Assembly: GCA_037074615.1 (NCBI GenBank)
Contig: CM073527.1
Coordinates: 5,978,848 to 6,042,847 of the forward strand
Source of the DNA: Leucaena leucocephala
Lineage: Eukaryota > Streptophyta > Magnoliopsida > Fabales > Fabaceae
Direction of reading: 5' to 3'
Length of the DNA: 64,000 bases
In this document: piece after piece, positions 32,785 to 43,558 of the stretch
Layout of the letters: every line of letters starts with the position of its first letter
Position numbering within the stretch: the first letter of the stretch is position 1
Program-made: the position numbers and the translations under genes
The notes under the pieces: generated by a model
The model's database searches: none
The model's input: the letters and a program-made list of their open reading frames with translations, nothing else
What the model was told of the DNA's origin: nothing

Positions 32785-33460
32785 AAAGCGAACAAGACCC
32801 TAACAACAACTTATAAGGAAAATGAAGTCTAATAATGAAGTATGATTTATACCAAATGAAAATTATGTCAAATCAATTGTATGACCTTAGCATCACAAAT
32901 TGAATATTAGCATGCTAGGAACCTGAATAATGGTAGAAAAAAGTATCAGTGACCCATTTTAAAAGAAATCGAAGTAGAAACAAAATTGCAAATTTAAGAT
33001 TGTACATTCAAATCGATAGTGTTCATCTTCTCTAGATTATGAAATTGAACTATCCGTTGGGCAGTTTCATATGAAAATTAAGTTTGACGCCTGAGGATAT
33101 TGTTTGCATTCACATCTATTCGTGAAGTTATCTGACACAAGATGCTTAATCAGAGAAAATAAAAATAGATCAAACAAATTGGGAGGGTCACCTGATAAGA
33201 CAATCTCAGTCTGTTATAACGACATTGGATCCTGAAGAAGATAGTTAAAAGTGTTGAGGCGATAATGAAAGTTCTTGTGATGGGAGCATTAGTTGTAACA
33301 AACATAGAGGACCAAGCATTTGATTATGAATCTGAGAGAAAATATTTCCAATAAGCACACCCAAATTATTACTGGGTTAAAAGAATAGGGAGAGATAGTA
33401 CACACTAAAACCAGATGGGCCACCATTCATCTTGTTAGTGAAGTAGAGAGCGATGAAAAT
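32785..33460. other. Intergenic, no gene seen
   Basis: AT-rich DNA after the LTR with no recognisable frame. Confidence 0.45.
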
Positions 33461-33466
33461 TGGAAG

Positions 33467-33838
33467 TCAATCGATAATGGTGGAGTACTGGTCTACTGGA
33501 GATAGCAATAATTGACTCGAAGAAGCGACCAAAGCCGTGAACGGAGGGGGATTGGCAGCGGAGTATGGGAGACCTAAAGGGATTTCGAATTTGCAAGCAC
33601 GGCTTGTCATTGAGGAGCGACCAAGGGCATGACAGGAAGGGGATTGTGGGCGACAGCAGAGAGTGGGAGACCTGGTGAAGCCGACCTGAAAAGAAGAGAG
33701 AAGAGGGAAGCCTGAAGGCTTACTGTCTACACGTGACAATTTTTTAAAATATATATATCTATACAGTATTGGAACAGGATGTCCTGAGGGTCTGGCCGAG
33801 ACCCGTCTTACACCTAGACTTTCTTTTCCATTTATCAT
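33467..33838 (-). other. GC-richer island with a 123-codon minus frame, unrecognised
   Basis: The frame is long for this AT-rich region because the DNA here is locally GC-rich. Its product is rich in Ser, Pro, Arg and Leu with no motif, signal or membrane segment I recognise; wording such as SLGVRRVSARPSGHPV and CCRPQSPSCHALGRSS is typical of translated untranslated leader or repeat. It could be a gene fragment carried by a transposon, an old first exon, or a repeat. No terminal repeats found around it. Confidence 0.3.
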
Positions 33839-34439
33839 CCAAACAATTTTTATTTTATCAAATTGAATTCTTTATAAAAATTAATATAAACATAAATTAC
33901 ATTACCTTACGTTACGTGGCTGGCCAAGGTAAAAAAAACAACAACTAAGTCTTGGTCGTTGTCAGTACTTTGGTCTATCCATGTTGGCATGTTATCTAAC
34001 TTTCTTTAGTCACTTTCCTCAACTATTATTTACTTCCTCAAATAACAACTTAATCCAAAAATACTTTTCTGAAATCAAGATAAAATGTCCTTAAACACAT
34101 TATTTTTTACTCTCCAATCGCGAAAGCTTTATATTTTTGGCCTTGCAATATTTAATTTCTCTTTATTCCCTCTTAATTCTTGCTCGAATAATATATATAT
34201 TTGACTAAGATACATGTCTCACTAGTATCCAAAACAGTTTTTACAAAATATAAAAATTGATGTAAAAATAGAGACGATGAACTTTTAAAAAAAATTAAAT
34301 TGAGTTTCACTTGAATTACATAATTCGTTTATATAAAATTGATGTAAATCAATTACGCAAAACCATGTCCGTTAACAAAAAAATGATTTGTAATCTTTCT
34401 CTCTCATCTTTTTCTCACAACCTAAATACTCTATAATTT

Positions 34440-34510
34440 CCTGGAAATAGCATCTAAATTGTTTTCATTCTCAAGTCAATGAGCTAGTCTTCCTGCGACC
34501 CAGTCAGTTT
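34440..34510 (+). repeat. Upstream copy of a local duplication before the small-peptide gene
   Basis: TTTCCTGGAAATAGCATC, TAAATTGTTTTCATTCT and GTCAATGAGCTAGTCTTCCT match 35139-35213 with point differences; preceding CTCTCTCATCTTTTTCT blocks match too. The two lie about 700 bp apart in direct orientation. Confidence 0.75.
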
Positions 34511-35138
34511 TTTTTTAAAAAAAAATTGACCAGTAACAATGGTATCACTAGTCCAAAATAAAAGAATAAATTATGTTGATATATTCTATGAAGTTTGACT
34601 AAAATGATAAGCAACAGTGTACCACTAGTCTAAAAAAACTGATTTTCTTTTTATAAAGAAAATTTAAAAATAATTTTCTTAATAAGATATTAATTTCTTT
34701 AAAAACTGTTTGGCTCTCTAATAGTGAAATATCCTTTTACCTTTTTAGACAGGCATATATAAACAAGTACCTGTAGCATATTAATCTTCTCTGACACTGT
34801 ATAAAATTAAAATGAACTACTAAATGTGGATTCTTTGTTTTGTTTGTTGTGCAAGAGATGATCTTCACTATTTAAGACTTACGAATAATATAGATTGTTG
34901 GAATTTTTGTATTTTATAATTCTAATTTATCTCTCCCCTCTCATTTAATTTTATTTTTCAATATGGCTAACTAGTAATATTTGAATATTGTCAATTTTAA
35001 TTAGAAATCATTCTCTTAAAAATATTTTTTATATTCATACAAATTTAAATTTAATATTTTATACTTAAGCGAATAAAATCCTTCTCACTTGTACCACACC
35101 TGTTAGTCTCTCATCTCTTTTTCTAACCTACCCTATCA

Positions 35139-35213
35139 ATTTCCTGTAGTGACAGCATCTAAATTGTTTCCATTCTTGTGTCAGTGAGCAAGTCTTCCTA
35201 TGAACTCGTCAAA
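35139..35213 (+). repeat. Downstream copy of the local duplication
   Basis: TTTCCTGTAGTGACAGCATC, TAAATTGTTTCCATTCT and GTCAGTGAGCAAGTCTTCCT, direct repeat of 34440-34510. It ends about 145 bp before the TATA box at 35358, so both copies lie in the presumed promoter region. Confidence 0.75.
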
Positions 35214-35357
35214 ATATATAATTTTTTTAACATCTCTTTTAAAAAATGTTAATAAAGCAATAAAACTAAGAATACAATTTACTCAAAATATAAAATTTCT
35301 GTAATATAAACTATACATGGAGTAGACAATTCAACTCTTTGCTTGCCTCTCACGAGG

Positions 35358-35366
35358 CTATAAATA
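35358..35366 (+). promoter_or_regulatory. TATA box of the small-peptide gene candidate
   Basis: CTATAAATA, a good match to the plant TATA consensus, 73 bp before the ATG at 35439. This leaves room for a transcription start near 35390 and a 50-nt leader. Confidence 0.6.
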
Positions 35367-35438
35367 TAGAAGATGGGTTAGTGAAGTATATGAGCATTTT
35401 AAAAGCCAAAAATTGAAGAGTTGGTGTAATTAACAACA

Positions 35439-35743
35439 ATGAAGAAGGATATTCTAATTGCTTTACTAATTTTGGCTTCCACATTTATCTTCTTTCTTCC
35501 TTTTTCCATAACTATATCTTCTTGGATCAATTATTAAATCTTGAGTTATATATTAATTATTTTTTAATTACATATTGTGAATCAATATGATTATTATATG
35601 ATGATGCAGAGGAGACCTTGCCTGTAGTTAGGGGGACCCCAATAAGGAATAATCCTGCAATTCCATGTCCTCCCGGTGTTAGTTGTAATGCTTGCTTGCC
35701 TAAGAAACCTCCACTTCGAAAATTTCCACCACCTAGGAATTAG
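35439..35743 (+). CDS. Candidate small secreted peptide gene, two exons, in-frame stop in exon 1
   Basis: Exon 1 starts ATGAAGAAGG at 35439 and encodes a short basic start (MKKD) and a hydrophobic stretch (LIALLILASTFIFFLPFSI), as in a signal peptide. A GT at 35545 and a CAG acceptor ending at 35609 bound a 65-bp AT-rich intron, with phases that fit. Exon 2 (35610-35743) encodes a mature-peptide-like tail: Pro/Arg-rich start, three cysteines spaced C-x5-C-x2-C (CPPGVSCNAC), then the basic, Pro-rich KKPPLRKFPPPRN and a stop. TATA box at 35358 supports a real gene. However, TAA at 35535-35537 lies in frame before the donor, so either the gene is dead, the donor is misplaced, or the hydrophobic 32-residue frame ends there. 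I do not recognise the family. Confidence 0.45.
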
Positions 35744-35895
35744 CGAAAAGAGAGAGTTGCTTATAGTTGAGACCAGAAGGAGTATAACACAATAAATTGT
35801 AGAGAAAATCGCTAAAAAATCCTCAATTGCAAAATTTATTATCTAAAGAGGGTCCTTGAGCAGATGTAACTTTTTTTAGCTACATGCAACACATC
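35744..35895. other. 3' flank of the small-peptide candidate
   Basis: AT-rich; includes AATAAATTG at about 35791, a possible polyadenylation signal. Confidence 0.35.
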
Positions 35896-35900
35896 TTTAG

Positions 35901-37649
35901 TGTAAGGAATTGGAAGACACGCAGCGAAAATTAACTTAAATTTTTTTTCATTCCTTACCAGGATCTACCGTATATGTTTAAGTCAAGTGGAAAGAAGTAT
36001 TACCCTCAGTATTTAGTCGTGACTTTCTCAGCTTCTGGTTGCGACGTCCACAGCTTCTCTCCGCAGCTCGTGATCTCTTTTCGATCGCAAGAAGTCGACG
36101 ACTCAAGTCGGCTTCCTCTACTAGTATCCACATGAACAGCGTTCCAACCACGAACGACGTGTTAGCGTCTCTTGTCCCTCCACGGCTTTCTCAAGAATTC
36201 GTCCTCTCCATCTCTATTTTGACAGTTTTTTATCTGTAAACCTTTTGCAGATTCCCCTTCAGCCTTTTTGTGTTCTATGTGTTTTCAAAACGTAGCTCCT
36301 AAAATCAGATATATAGGATGCTATGCTTTTTTCTCTATCGAATTGGATTTTGGAGTTAATCTTATATTAATTCTGAAATTAATACAATATCATATATTGT
36401 ATAATTTGATAAGAAACTAATTAAATAAATAATATTTATATTAAAACCGTCAGAGAGATTTAATTCACATATTTATTCAATTTAAAATAAAGATAAGACT
36501 GAACTATATTTGATTTATTCTCATAAATCAAATTTGAGATATCATATCAATTTCAATTTCAAATTCAAACGTGATAAAGATTCAATTTATCCTTATAAAT
36601 TAAATATTATAAATATCTCTTATATGAGATATCCTATCAATTTGAATTTCAAATTCAAACGTGATAGAGATTCAATTTATCCTTATAAGTTAAATCTCAT
36701 ATATCTCTTATATATAATGTATATATACGAATTTATATATATACGAATATAAATATAAATAAATATATACATCCACCCTAGATCTTTCATTGAATCTGGA
36801 CATCATAGCTCGTGATGAGCTATTTTATGTGTGACCCTGTAAGCCCATATGAAGTTGGCAGTGGGCCATTTGATATACTGGCCCACAAGTCGTAACCGGT
36901 CTCTAGCAAGACATAATGACTACCCAAATCATATGAGGATCCTTAAATGATGTAACCTTTTATACAACCATATCATGTCCCTTCTATCACGCGATATTTT
37001 GGTCATGGATAAGGCATGGATAATGTCATCCTTCTATTCCTAACCATTACTTTCTCGATCCCTGAGTAGTATGACTATAGAAATGGAACTATTTTTCCAT
37101 TACAGTATGGCCATACATTTCTCAAACTCACTCATCGAGGGGCCCAGTAATATCTCTCTATGAATGTGAGGGACAAATTCCATCTTGACCATTCACATTC
37201 CTCCGCATGAAAAACCACTAAGCCCAAACATAGTCTTTATGATCACTTGGTCAAAAGTGACTTTTGACTAGGTCAAAGCTGAGCTTTTGTCATGTAGGAA
37301 TCCATGATGATCTCAGGTCAAAGGGCATAGTGACATGGTTTGTATATGAGAGAAGCTTATGACTTAACCCATGCAGCTCTCTCATAGCGGGTCAGTCCAA
37401 CACCTTGTACTCTTACATGTGCCTATGACTTTGATTTATATCTCTATACATCTTCAAAGTCATACTAGTCTTATTTCATCTCTGCTCCCGCATAGATGAC
37501 CGACCAGGGACATTTAGGATAAGATCATGAATTATCCAAGGATGGTCATCACAGTAAACATGCAAATAATATGATAACACAATTAATAAATTCATAGATA
37601 AATAATATTCATAAGACAATGATTGGCCCCTAGGGCACAATTTCCAACA
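35901..37649 (-). mobile_element. Solo LTR of a large-LTR copia family, TSD TTTAG
   Basis: 1,749 bp with TG...CA ends (plus strand TGTAAGGAATTGG...TTTCCAACA), reverse complement of the LTR at 44733-46484. Flanks 35896-35900 and 37650-37654 are both TTTAG, so one complete LTR was left by recombination between the two LTRs of an element. Inside are two copies of the 90-bp repeat (about 36510-36700) and the GC-rich leader segment (36000-36250). The frames at 36039-36239 and 36510-36752 are LTR sequence, not genes. Confidence 0.93.
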
Positions 37650-37654
37650 TTTAG

Positions 37655-38382
37655 TTATATATAAATATCTTTTATTTTGTGGATAGTTGAAGCTAAGTTT
37701 ACATACAATGAAGAAAATTACACCTAGGTCCTTAACAAATTTTAGGTATATTTAGATAATAAATTTTGTAACAGGAAATTTTTTAACATTTTTTAAAATC
37801 ATATTGCTTTTTAAACTGTGTTATTGTGAGCGTAAAGTTGTACCTTTTGATCTCACTTCTCTTTTGAAGAATAAAATGGTGTCTTCCAACTAAGGTTTTA
37901 GTTGTTGCTGATTATAGTATTATTGAAATTCTGATTATATGTGAAAAAAAAACTCTAAAGTAGTAACAAATAAATGAATTGGTGAAAGCATTTCTACCTA
38001 TAGACTGAAAGAATAAGTCATGTAAAATAAAGAATAAGGAAAGAAAGAAAGCATGTAAAATAAGGATAACAAAAAGGAGGAGAGAGAAAAGAATAAAATA
38101 GGGAAGCCCAGAAAGTAGGAATTCAATTCAATCAATAATCAAATTTAAAAAATAGCGGAGAACCCAAGCTCTATTTATAGAGCCCCATAAATAATAGAGA
38201 TAACAACAATTCAAAATTTAAATTCAAATTTATATCTAAATTTAAATTCCTAATCCTAATAAAATCCTTAATTAAAGATAACAATCAATTCCTAATAAAA
38301 CCCTAAATAAAAGATAGTAAAGATAACGGTATGATAATTTAGATATCCTACTTTATTGAAATAACAAAATACTAAACCCTAA
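37655..38382. other. Intergenic AT-rich DNA
   Basis: No coding or repeat structure recognised apart from A-rich, AG-rich runs near 38030-38100. Confidence 0.45.
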
Positions 38383-38790
38383 CACTACAAAAAAATAGGT
38401 ATTTTGTATAGGTTATTTTATGATATTTCTAGTGGTTGGGTGAACAGTTAGAAATTCATGTACTATAAAACAATTTCTAGTGGTTTTGGCGAAGGCAAAG
38501 AGGTGACGTTAGCAGCAGCTGAGAACTGCTAGAAAATATTTACATTTGGGAATATTACTAACGCTCTACGAATCGCTAGAAAGTTCCTTGTGGTTAGCGA
38601 AAAATGAAATTTTAGGGTGGCGCCAAAATTTATAGCAGTTGGGAATCGCTAAAAACGTGGTGCCAAAATTAGAATTTTTTTTTAAAAAAATTCCGTGTTT
38701 AGGGTCCAAAATTTGAATTTGGTAAATTTTTTCCCGGATTTATTATTTTCTAGTGGTTACAAACCACTAGAAAGTTCATTCCAGGTAAAA
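38383..38790. repeat. CACTA terminus and subterminal repeat cluster
   Basis: CACTACAAAAAAA at 38383, then TTCTAGTGGTT at about 38438 and 38465, GCTAGAAA at about 38527 and 38574, GAATCGCTA at about 38570 and 38645, and the palindromic pair TTCTAGTGGTTACAAACCACTAGAA at about 38748-38772 in separate halves. Such repeats bind the element-encoded TNPA-type protein. Confidence 0.8.
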
Positions 38791-39175
38791 AAAAATTTTG
38801 TTATTATAAAATATGATATTATTAATTAGGAAATCATTAAATAGATTATCTTAGATGATTATATTGATATGTGTAATTAGCAATGTATTACATGTTATAT
38901 ATCAAAATATATTGTAATAAATAATAAGTAATTAAATTATGATTATAAAAATATATTGAAATAAATAATAAGTAATTAAATTATAATTGTATCATATGAG
39001 TTTAATTTAATTTGTTAAGGTAATTTAATTTGTAGTATTAAACTTCAATTCATAAGTTGAAGAAGTGGTTGGATTGGTTGAGATGAAAAACAAATATGAA
39101 AGAAGAAAATATAAGTATTTTAGTAAACTATAAATGAAGATAAATTAAATAAAATAAAGATCTACAAAATAAATA

Positions 39176-39313
39176 AATTCTTACAATGTAAAGAAAAAAG
39201 GAGGAGGAAGAGAAGAGAATGAGGAATTTTAAGGAAAGAGATGAAGAAGAGGAGGGGGAGGAAACGAAATATAGCAATGAATGAATGATGAGGTGAGGTG
39301 GTATTTATAGAGG
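39176..39313 (-). promoter_or_regulatory. Possible minus-strand promoter and leader inside CACTA element 1
   Basis: CTATAAATACC (39300-39310 complement) is followed on the minus strand by a CT-rich, leader-like stretch and, about 125 nt on, by TTGTAAGAAT, which fits a plant 5' splice site. Transcription would run toward the CACTA terminus. The 60-codon frame here (39162-39344) is Ser/Leu/Phe-rich and probably leader sequence. Confidence 0.3.
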
Positions 39314-39729
39314 CATGTGAAAGATTTATAGCAGGTTTGTGCATTTTGTAATGGTTTTTTTTGCCGAGACACTTTCTAGCGCTTCTCTAAACCCCTAAAA
39401 ACTCTAAAAATTTAATTGAACCAATTTTGATTTATTTATACATATTTAATTTTATAAAAATAAATTATTACATGAGTGATAGAGATCATTGAATATGTTA
39501 TTTTTTATCATTATCATGCTTGGAAGTAGAAATTAAAAAACTTATTTTTAGGATTATAATAAAATATATTTAGGAAAAAATTTAGTACCAATTAATTTAA
39601 TAAAAGGCATATACTTAACAATGACTAAATTACCGTCTTATTGATGGAAAAAGTCTTTATGCTTGACCATCATCCTATCATAAGTAATGTCACCATCACC
39701 CATGTCATATGAGCATATTGTAGTCTTTA

Positions 39730-40135
39730 TGCTTCCCGTCTTGGACATAGTAAACCTATTGTGCCTCAGAGGCAAGAATATATGGCTCATCATCTTCAGG
39801 TTCCCTCGTATGAATGAGTCTAGAGAAATTAATAGAGGTGATGCCCAAGTGGTTAGTGGTGAGTCCTCGTGAAGTTGTTGTATTTGCCTAGGAGCACTTG
39901 AACAGAGTTATAGTGTAAAACTGGTAATTTAACTCAACGATGTCAATCAGCTTTCTATAGTAAGTGATGCCTCCAAAACGAATATCAGCATCACTACCGC
40001 TAGCATAACATCTCGTCTCGAATGTGCCACAAACTCCAAAGTTTTGCGTGAGCAATCCCTGATGATCACATACAACTGTATAGAACTTGAACCCCTTGAC
40101 ATTATACGTTGTATACCTTCTGGCATGGTTTAACG
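39730..40135 (-). pseudogene. CACTA TNPD-type protein, DUF4216 domain (one stop codon in the core)
   Basis: Minus-strand translation gives a nearly uninterrupted DUF4216 domain: YNVKGFKFYTVVCDHQGLLT, then TQNFGVCGTFETRCYASG, then YYRKLIDIVELNY, TITLFKCS followed by a TAG stop where the family usually has Trp, then GITSINFSRL and DEPYILASEAQ followed by a second stop. DUF4216 lies at the C-terminal side of TNPD-like transposases of plant CACTA elements. No other frame change in about 400 bp, so this part decayed little. The catalytic core of the transposase is not visible. Confidence 0.8.
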
Positions 40136-41538
40136 GACTGAGGGAAAGGGTTCTGAGTTCATGTACTACGAGTTGTCATATTATGTATTCTACCTATCAA
40201 CCAGCCAAGGAACTCTATGAAATTTCTTATCAATAACAACAGAACGTGCATGCCCTCATAGCTGCCACTTGAGATAATTTCTAAACTCACTATAATGAAG
40301 TGTAATTTGTTAGAGTTAATGAGGAATACATATAAAGTGTAAAAGTTGTGAGCACATAATACTTACTGCACGAAGGGTTTATCTTGGCTGCGATTTATTA
40401 AAATACACTCGTGTACTTGGAGTTTCTCTATGGGAGTGAGTATAAAGAATTCACATCCTCTAACTAATTTTTGCATAGGAGGAATTACGATGTGGAAGGA
40501 CCAGGAGGACAATCATCAATGCGATGAGGTTGAGTAAAAGATATCTCAATGTCATCATCAAAGTACCTTGAAAAACAATTAAGACCCCATCTCCAGAATA
40601 ACTTATGTTATTGACCCCTCTAGCCACGTCTTATTTCTAACATACGATTTTAATTTTTCCAAGTACCTGCAAGTTAATATTCCATTAATAATTTTGAGCA
40701 ACCAAAATAAAAAATGAAATAAAAGAATGCTAGTATAAAAGATTATTTGATACCTCTCAAAATAAATAAGTCGCGCTTTTAAACCTTTCTCATGCCATTT
40801 TATTTAAAATTCAACTGTCATTAAAAATCAATTTTACAGCAGTTTTAGTAGAAAACCACAATTACAGTTCTTGCAAAATTTAAAAAACCCTCGCCCGGAG
40901 TACACTTTCAATTTCACTTTTTTCCATCTTAATGTGTTTTATTGCTCTGCCAAACCATGACAGACATGCACGAACGTCATTTCCTGGTATTTTTCTCCTA
41001 TTTTTGGTGCCTATCTCCATCGTCGTTCTACGTCGTCATTACCATAAGTCACCGTTTAACATTGTTATGTGCTCATTTTTCTTGCTTTTCCAGTTGTTTA
41101 TCGTTTGTAAGTTGTAATACATCTTATGGGCTATCATCCTTCTATTAAAGACATGATTTTTATAGTTTTAATTTGTTACATTAGTTCATATTTGTTTATG
41201 GGTGTGTTTTTTAAATTTTCTGAATTTGTGTGGATTTTGTCAATTGTTCTATTATTTAATTTGTATGTTATAAACTGTAATATATATTGTGGGCTATCTT
41301 ACCTTACTAAATATTTTATTTTTATAGTTTTGGTTTGTTAACTTATAAAATATATTGGTTCCTATTTATTTCCTATTTGATAGATTTTATTACCATTTGA
41401 GATTGTTTATATTTAAGGGAATAATAGATCTTAGCTAGACAAAATTTTAGAGAACTACTAAAGAATATGAAGATAGGGTAGAAATGTTTCTTAAATTTAT
41501 TGACAGGAATGCTTTTAAGAAAAGGGATAGGTTGTTCT
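40136..41538 (-). other. CACTA interior, DUF4218-like remnant and unassigned sequence
   Basis: 40150-40560 on the minus strand keeps fragments (for example FDDDIEISFTQPHRIDD, KYFD) expected just before DUF4216 in TNPD proteins, but with many stops. 40930-41340 carries plus frames (40932-41117 and others) with no recognised product. A roughly 150-bp imperfect direct repeat is visible at 41106-41190 and 41265-41340 (TTGTAATA, GGGCTAT, TTTTTATAGTTTT, TTTGTTA). Confidence 0.4.
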
Positions 41539-41905
41539 TGTAACACCTGAATTTTTCTACATCTTAGGGACCAAACGGTAGCATCTGGAACCACTTATAA
41601 TTAAATTTATACCTAGTATAAGAATGTCAATGGTAGGAAAAATTCAGACATTAGATTTAATGATAGAAAGCATATTCTTGAATTTTATAAAAATTATATT
41701 ATGGAAACAGTCTGGTTTTCAAAAAATTTGACCAGGCTGGTACTGGATTGGACTGAAATTTTTCAAGTAGCTCTTTCTCCTTTGGAAGATGCAACACATG
41801 GCCTTAAATGATGTCATAGATGATGTCACAATTTGGCTTGGTGGGCAAGACAACTTCAAGGTGAAATCTTGGTCATTTGATCAAATAGTGCATAAAGCAA
41901 TCTTA
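41539..41905 (+). mobile_element. LTR-like repeat fragment nested in CACTA element 1
   Basis: Starts TGTAACACCTGAATTTTTC, similar to the TGTAATATCCTAATTTTTCC start at 50851. From about 41610 it follows the unit at 54390-54690: AATGTCAATGGTA, AACAGTCTGGTTTT, CTGGTACTGGATTGGACTGAA, AAATGATGTCAT, GATCAAATAGT. Interior sequence between the start and 41610 is missing compared with the long units. Confidence 0.6.
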
Positions 41906-42840
41906 GTATCCATATCGTAGACTCTGGCATCCATCTCATAGTGCATCCTTTCCAACTTTGCTTGATGCTATGCAGTAAGTTTATCTTAAGCCTTTTGTAA
42001 CTCATCTTTATAGACCATATCTACAAAGGGTGCGCTTCTTCTTTGAGAGGCAAAGCCAAAAAAGTGTTTGCATATCACTCTGTTGGGGGCCCTTCTCACT
42101 CGACCTAGGTGGTCAAGAGTCACAATAGCTGTCTCTACGAAGTCTATTCCTTTTTAGAAACAAAATGCCCTTGGGATGCCTGTTGATCCAGTGCATCCTA
42201 CAACATATACAAGTTACCAAGTTAAAATAACTGAAGAGCAAGTAATAACGTATAAATTCTTAATATTTAAATTAATTACTTACAATCTTCTCAACAATTG
42301 TAGCAACATCTGGAGTGATGTATTGTCCTTTCTTCACCCTCATAGCCTTCCAGTTTTGTTGGCAAGATGGACGTTGGATTGTTGAATAAGGGTCTAAGGA
42401 ACTAAGGTCTGATGCAATTGCTTGTTTCACAGCTTGTAACTCCTCTTGCATCATTTTCCTCTTAAGGACACTATACCTCCTCGAGACATATAATGGTGGT
42501 ACACATTATTCTTGGCTATTTCTTGATTTCTCTTACAAATAGCCTATGAAAATAAAATAAAGTTAGATTAGTTGTTTAAAATGTACATTAATTACTAACT
42601 AAGTTAATTAAAATGTAAGTTTATAGCACACATCAAGCCTTATAAGTAGCCTCTTCTCGCCGTTGACAAAACAATGTCCAAGCTTTGTCACTAACATCAG
42701 GGTATGAGTCCTTTAGATGCTCCCCCATCTTACTGCCTCGAGGGTAGGCCTTCACATGGTTCGACTTAAAGTCCCTCAACTGTTCATCATATTACTTTAA
42801 GATGCGATGCTTCATGCTTGAAGTGGTAGAAATATCAAAA
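41906..42840 (-). pseudogene. CACTA Transposase_24-like (TNPA-type) protein, broken, with introns
   Basis: The minus strand encodes YDEQLRDFKSNHVKAYPRG and SYPDVSDKAWTLFCQRREEA (42640-42800), then after a probable intron (about 42546-42640) NQEIAKNNVYHHYMSRGG and IVSLRGK (42470-42545), then 42272-42454 (MMQEELQAVKQAIASDLSS). The order W-x-x-x-C, then N-R-x-x-[KN] and the H-x-x-[GR]-R-x-[GS]-F/I region corresponds to the plant En/Spm Transposase_24 family. Downstream 41910-42270 holds the probable C-terminal end. Frame changes and stops are present. Confidence 0.6.
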
Positions 42841-43020
42841 TTTTACTGCATGGCAGTACAAAAAACAAATAAGATGAAGTTGTAATAAGGGACAAAAATC
42901 ATGAATAACTAAAGTAGATAGGTAGAACATGTTGAAAAATATGTTTTGATGATGCTAAATAGCAAAATATGTTTTGTTACATTTCTTTCTGTGCTCAAAT
43001 ATTACCAAAAAGTAAATTAA
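42841..43020. other. Short AT-rich spacer
   Basis: Nothing recognised between CACTA element 1 and the palindrome cluster. Confidence 0.4.
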
Positions 43021-43059
43021 AAATTGTTTATGTACTTAAATGGTGTTAAAAGAAGAAGT

Positions 43060-43530
43060 TAGTCAAGTTAATCGATTAGTTAGTCGATTATAATAATTAT
43101 TCGATTAATGCAACGGCAGCATTTTGCGCTATAAAATATTATCCATTAATCGATTAGTTAAACGATTAATGACTAATCCATTAAGTGTTTGATTAATGTT
43201 GGAAGCCTGCCTTATAGAATTGAATTGATTAGCCAATTAATTGATTAGTTAATCGATTAATTTATTGAGAACATATTTTCTATTGAAAAAAAGATATTGC
43301 TATTAATCGATTAATTTATATTAATCTGTTAACTATTTGATTAATCAGTGAAGTATCAATTTTATAAAATTTAAATATAAACCTATTAGTCGATTAATTT
43401 ACATTAATAGATCAACTGTTTGATTAATATGTATTAAAATATTTTCTGATTCAATTTCCCCAAACACATTAATCGATTAGGAATTCTATTAACCTATATT
43501 AATCGATTAGTTAATCGATTAATATCAGAA
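43060..43530. repeat. Cluster of AATCGATT palindromes, copy 1
   Basis: At least ten variants of ATTAATCGATTAG / TTAATCGATTAAT, several arranged as AATCGATTAGTTAATCGATT (near 43500-43520 and near 43240). Many others are one base off (TAGTCGATTA, TTTGATTAATC), showing decay of an original dense array. The right-hand 270 bp is duplicated at 50545-50850. Confidence 0.85.
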
Positions 43531-43558
43531 ATTTTGAAATATTTTCTATGTTGTCACT

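Larger units (their letters stand above)
38383..42840 (-). mobile_element. CACTA (En/Spm) element 1, decayed, with one preserved end
   Basis: The left end begins CACTACAAAAAAATAGG next to TAA (38380-38382), the diagnostic terminus and 3-bp target of CACTA elements. Within 400 bp lie many copies of TTCTAGTGGTT and its complement (subterminal repeats). Minus-strand coding relics follow: a DUF4216 domain (39730-40135) and a Transposase_24-like protein (42270-42840). An LTR-like fragment is nested at 41539-41905. No matching right terminus was found, so the right border is the last recognisable coding sequence. Confidence 0.78.

Noticed and set aside
33467..33838. Host protein-coding gene
   Set aside because: No recognised motif, no splice or promoter context, and composition suggests translated non-coding DNA; listed as an unclassified island.
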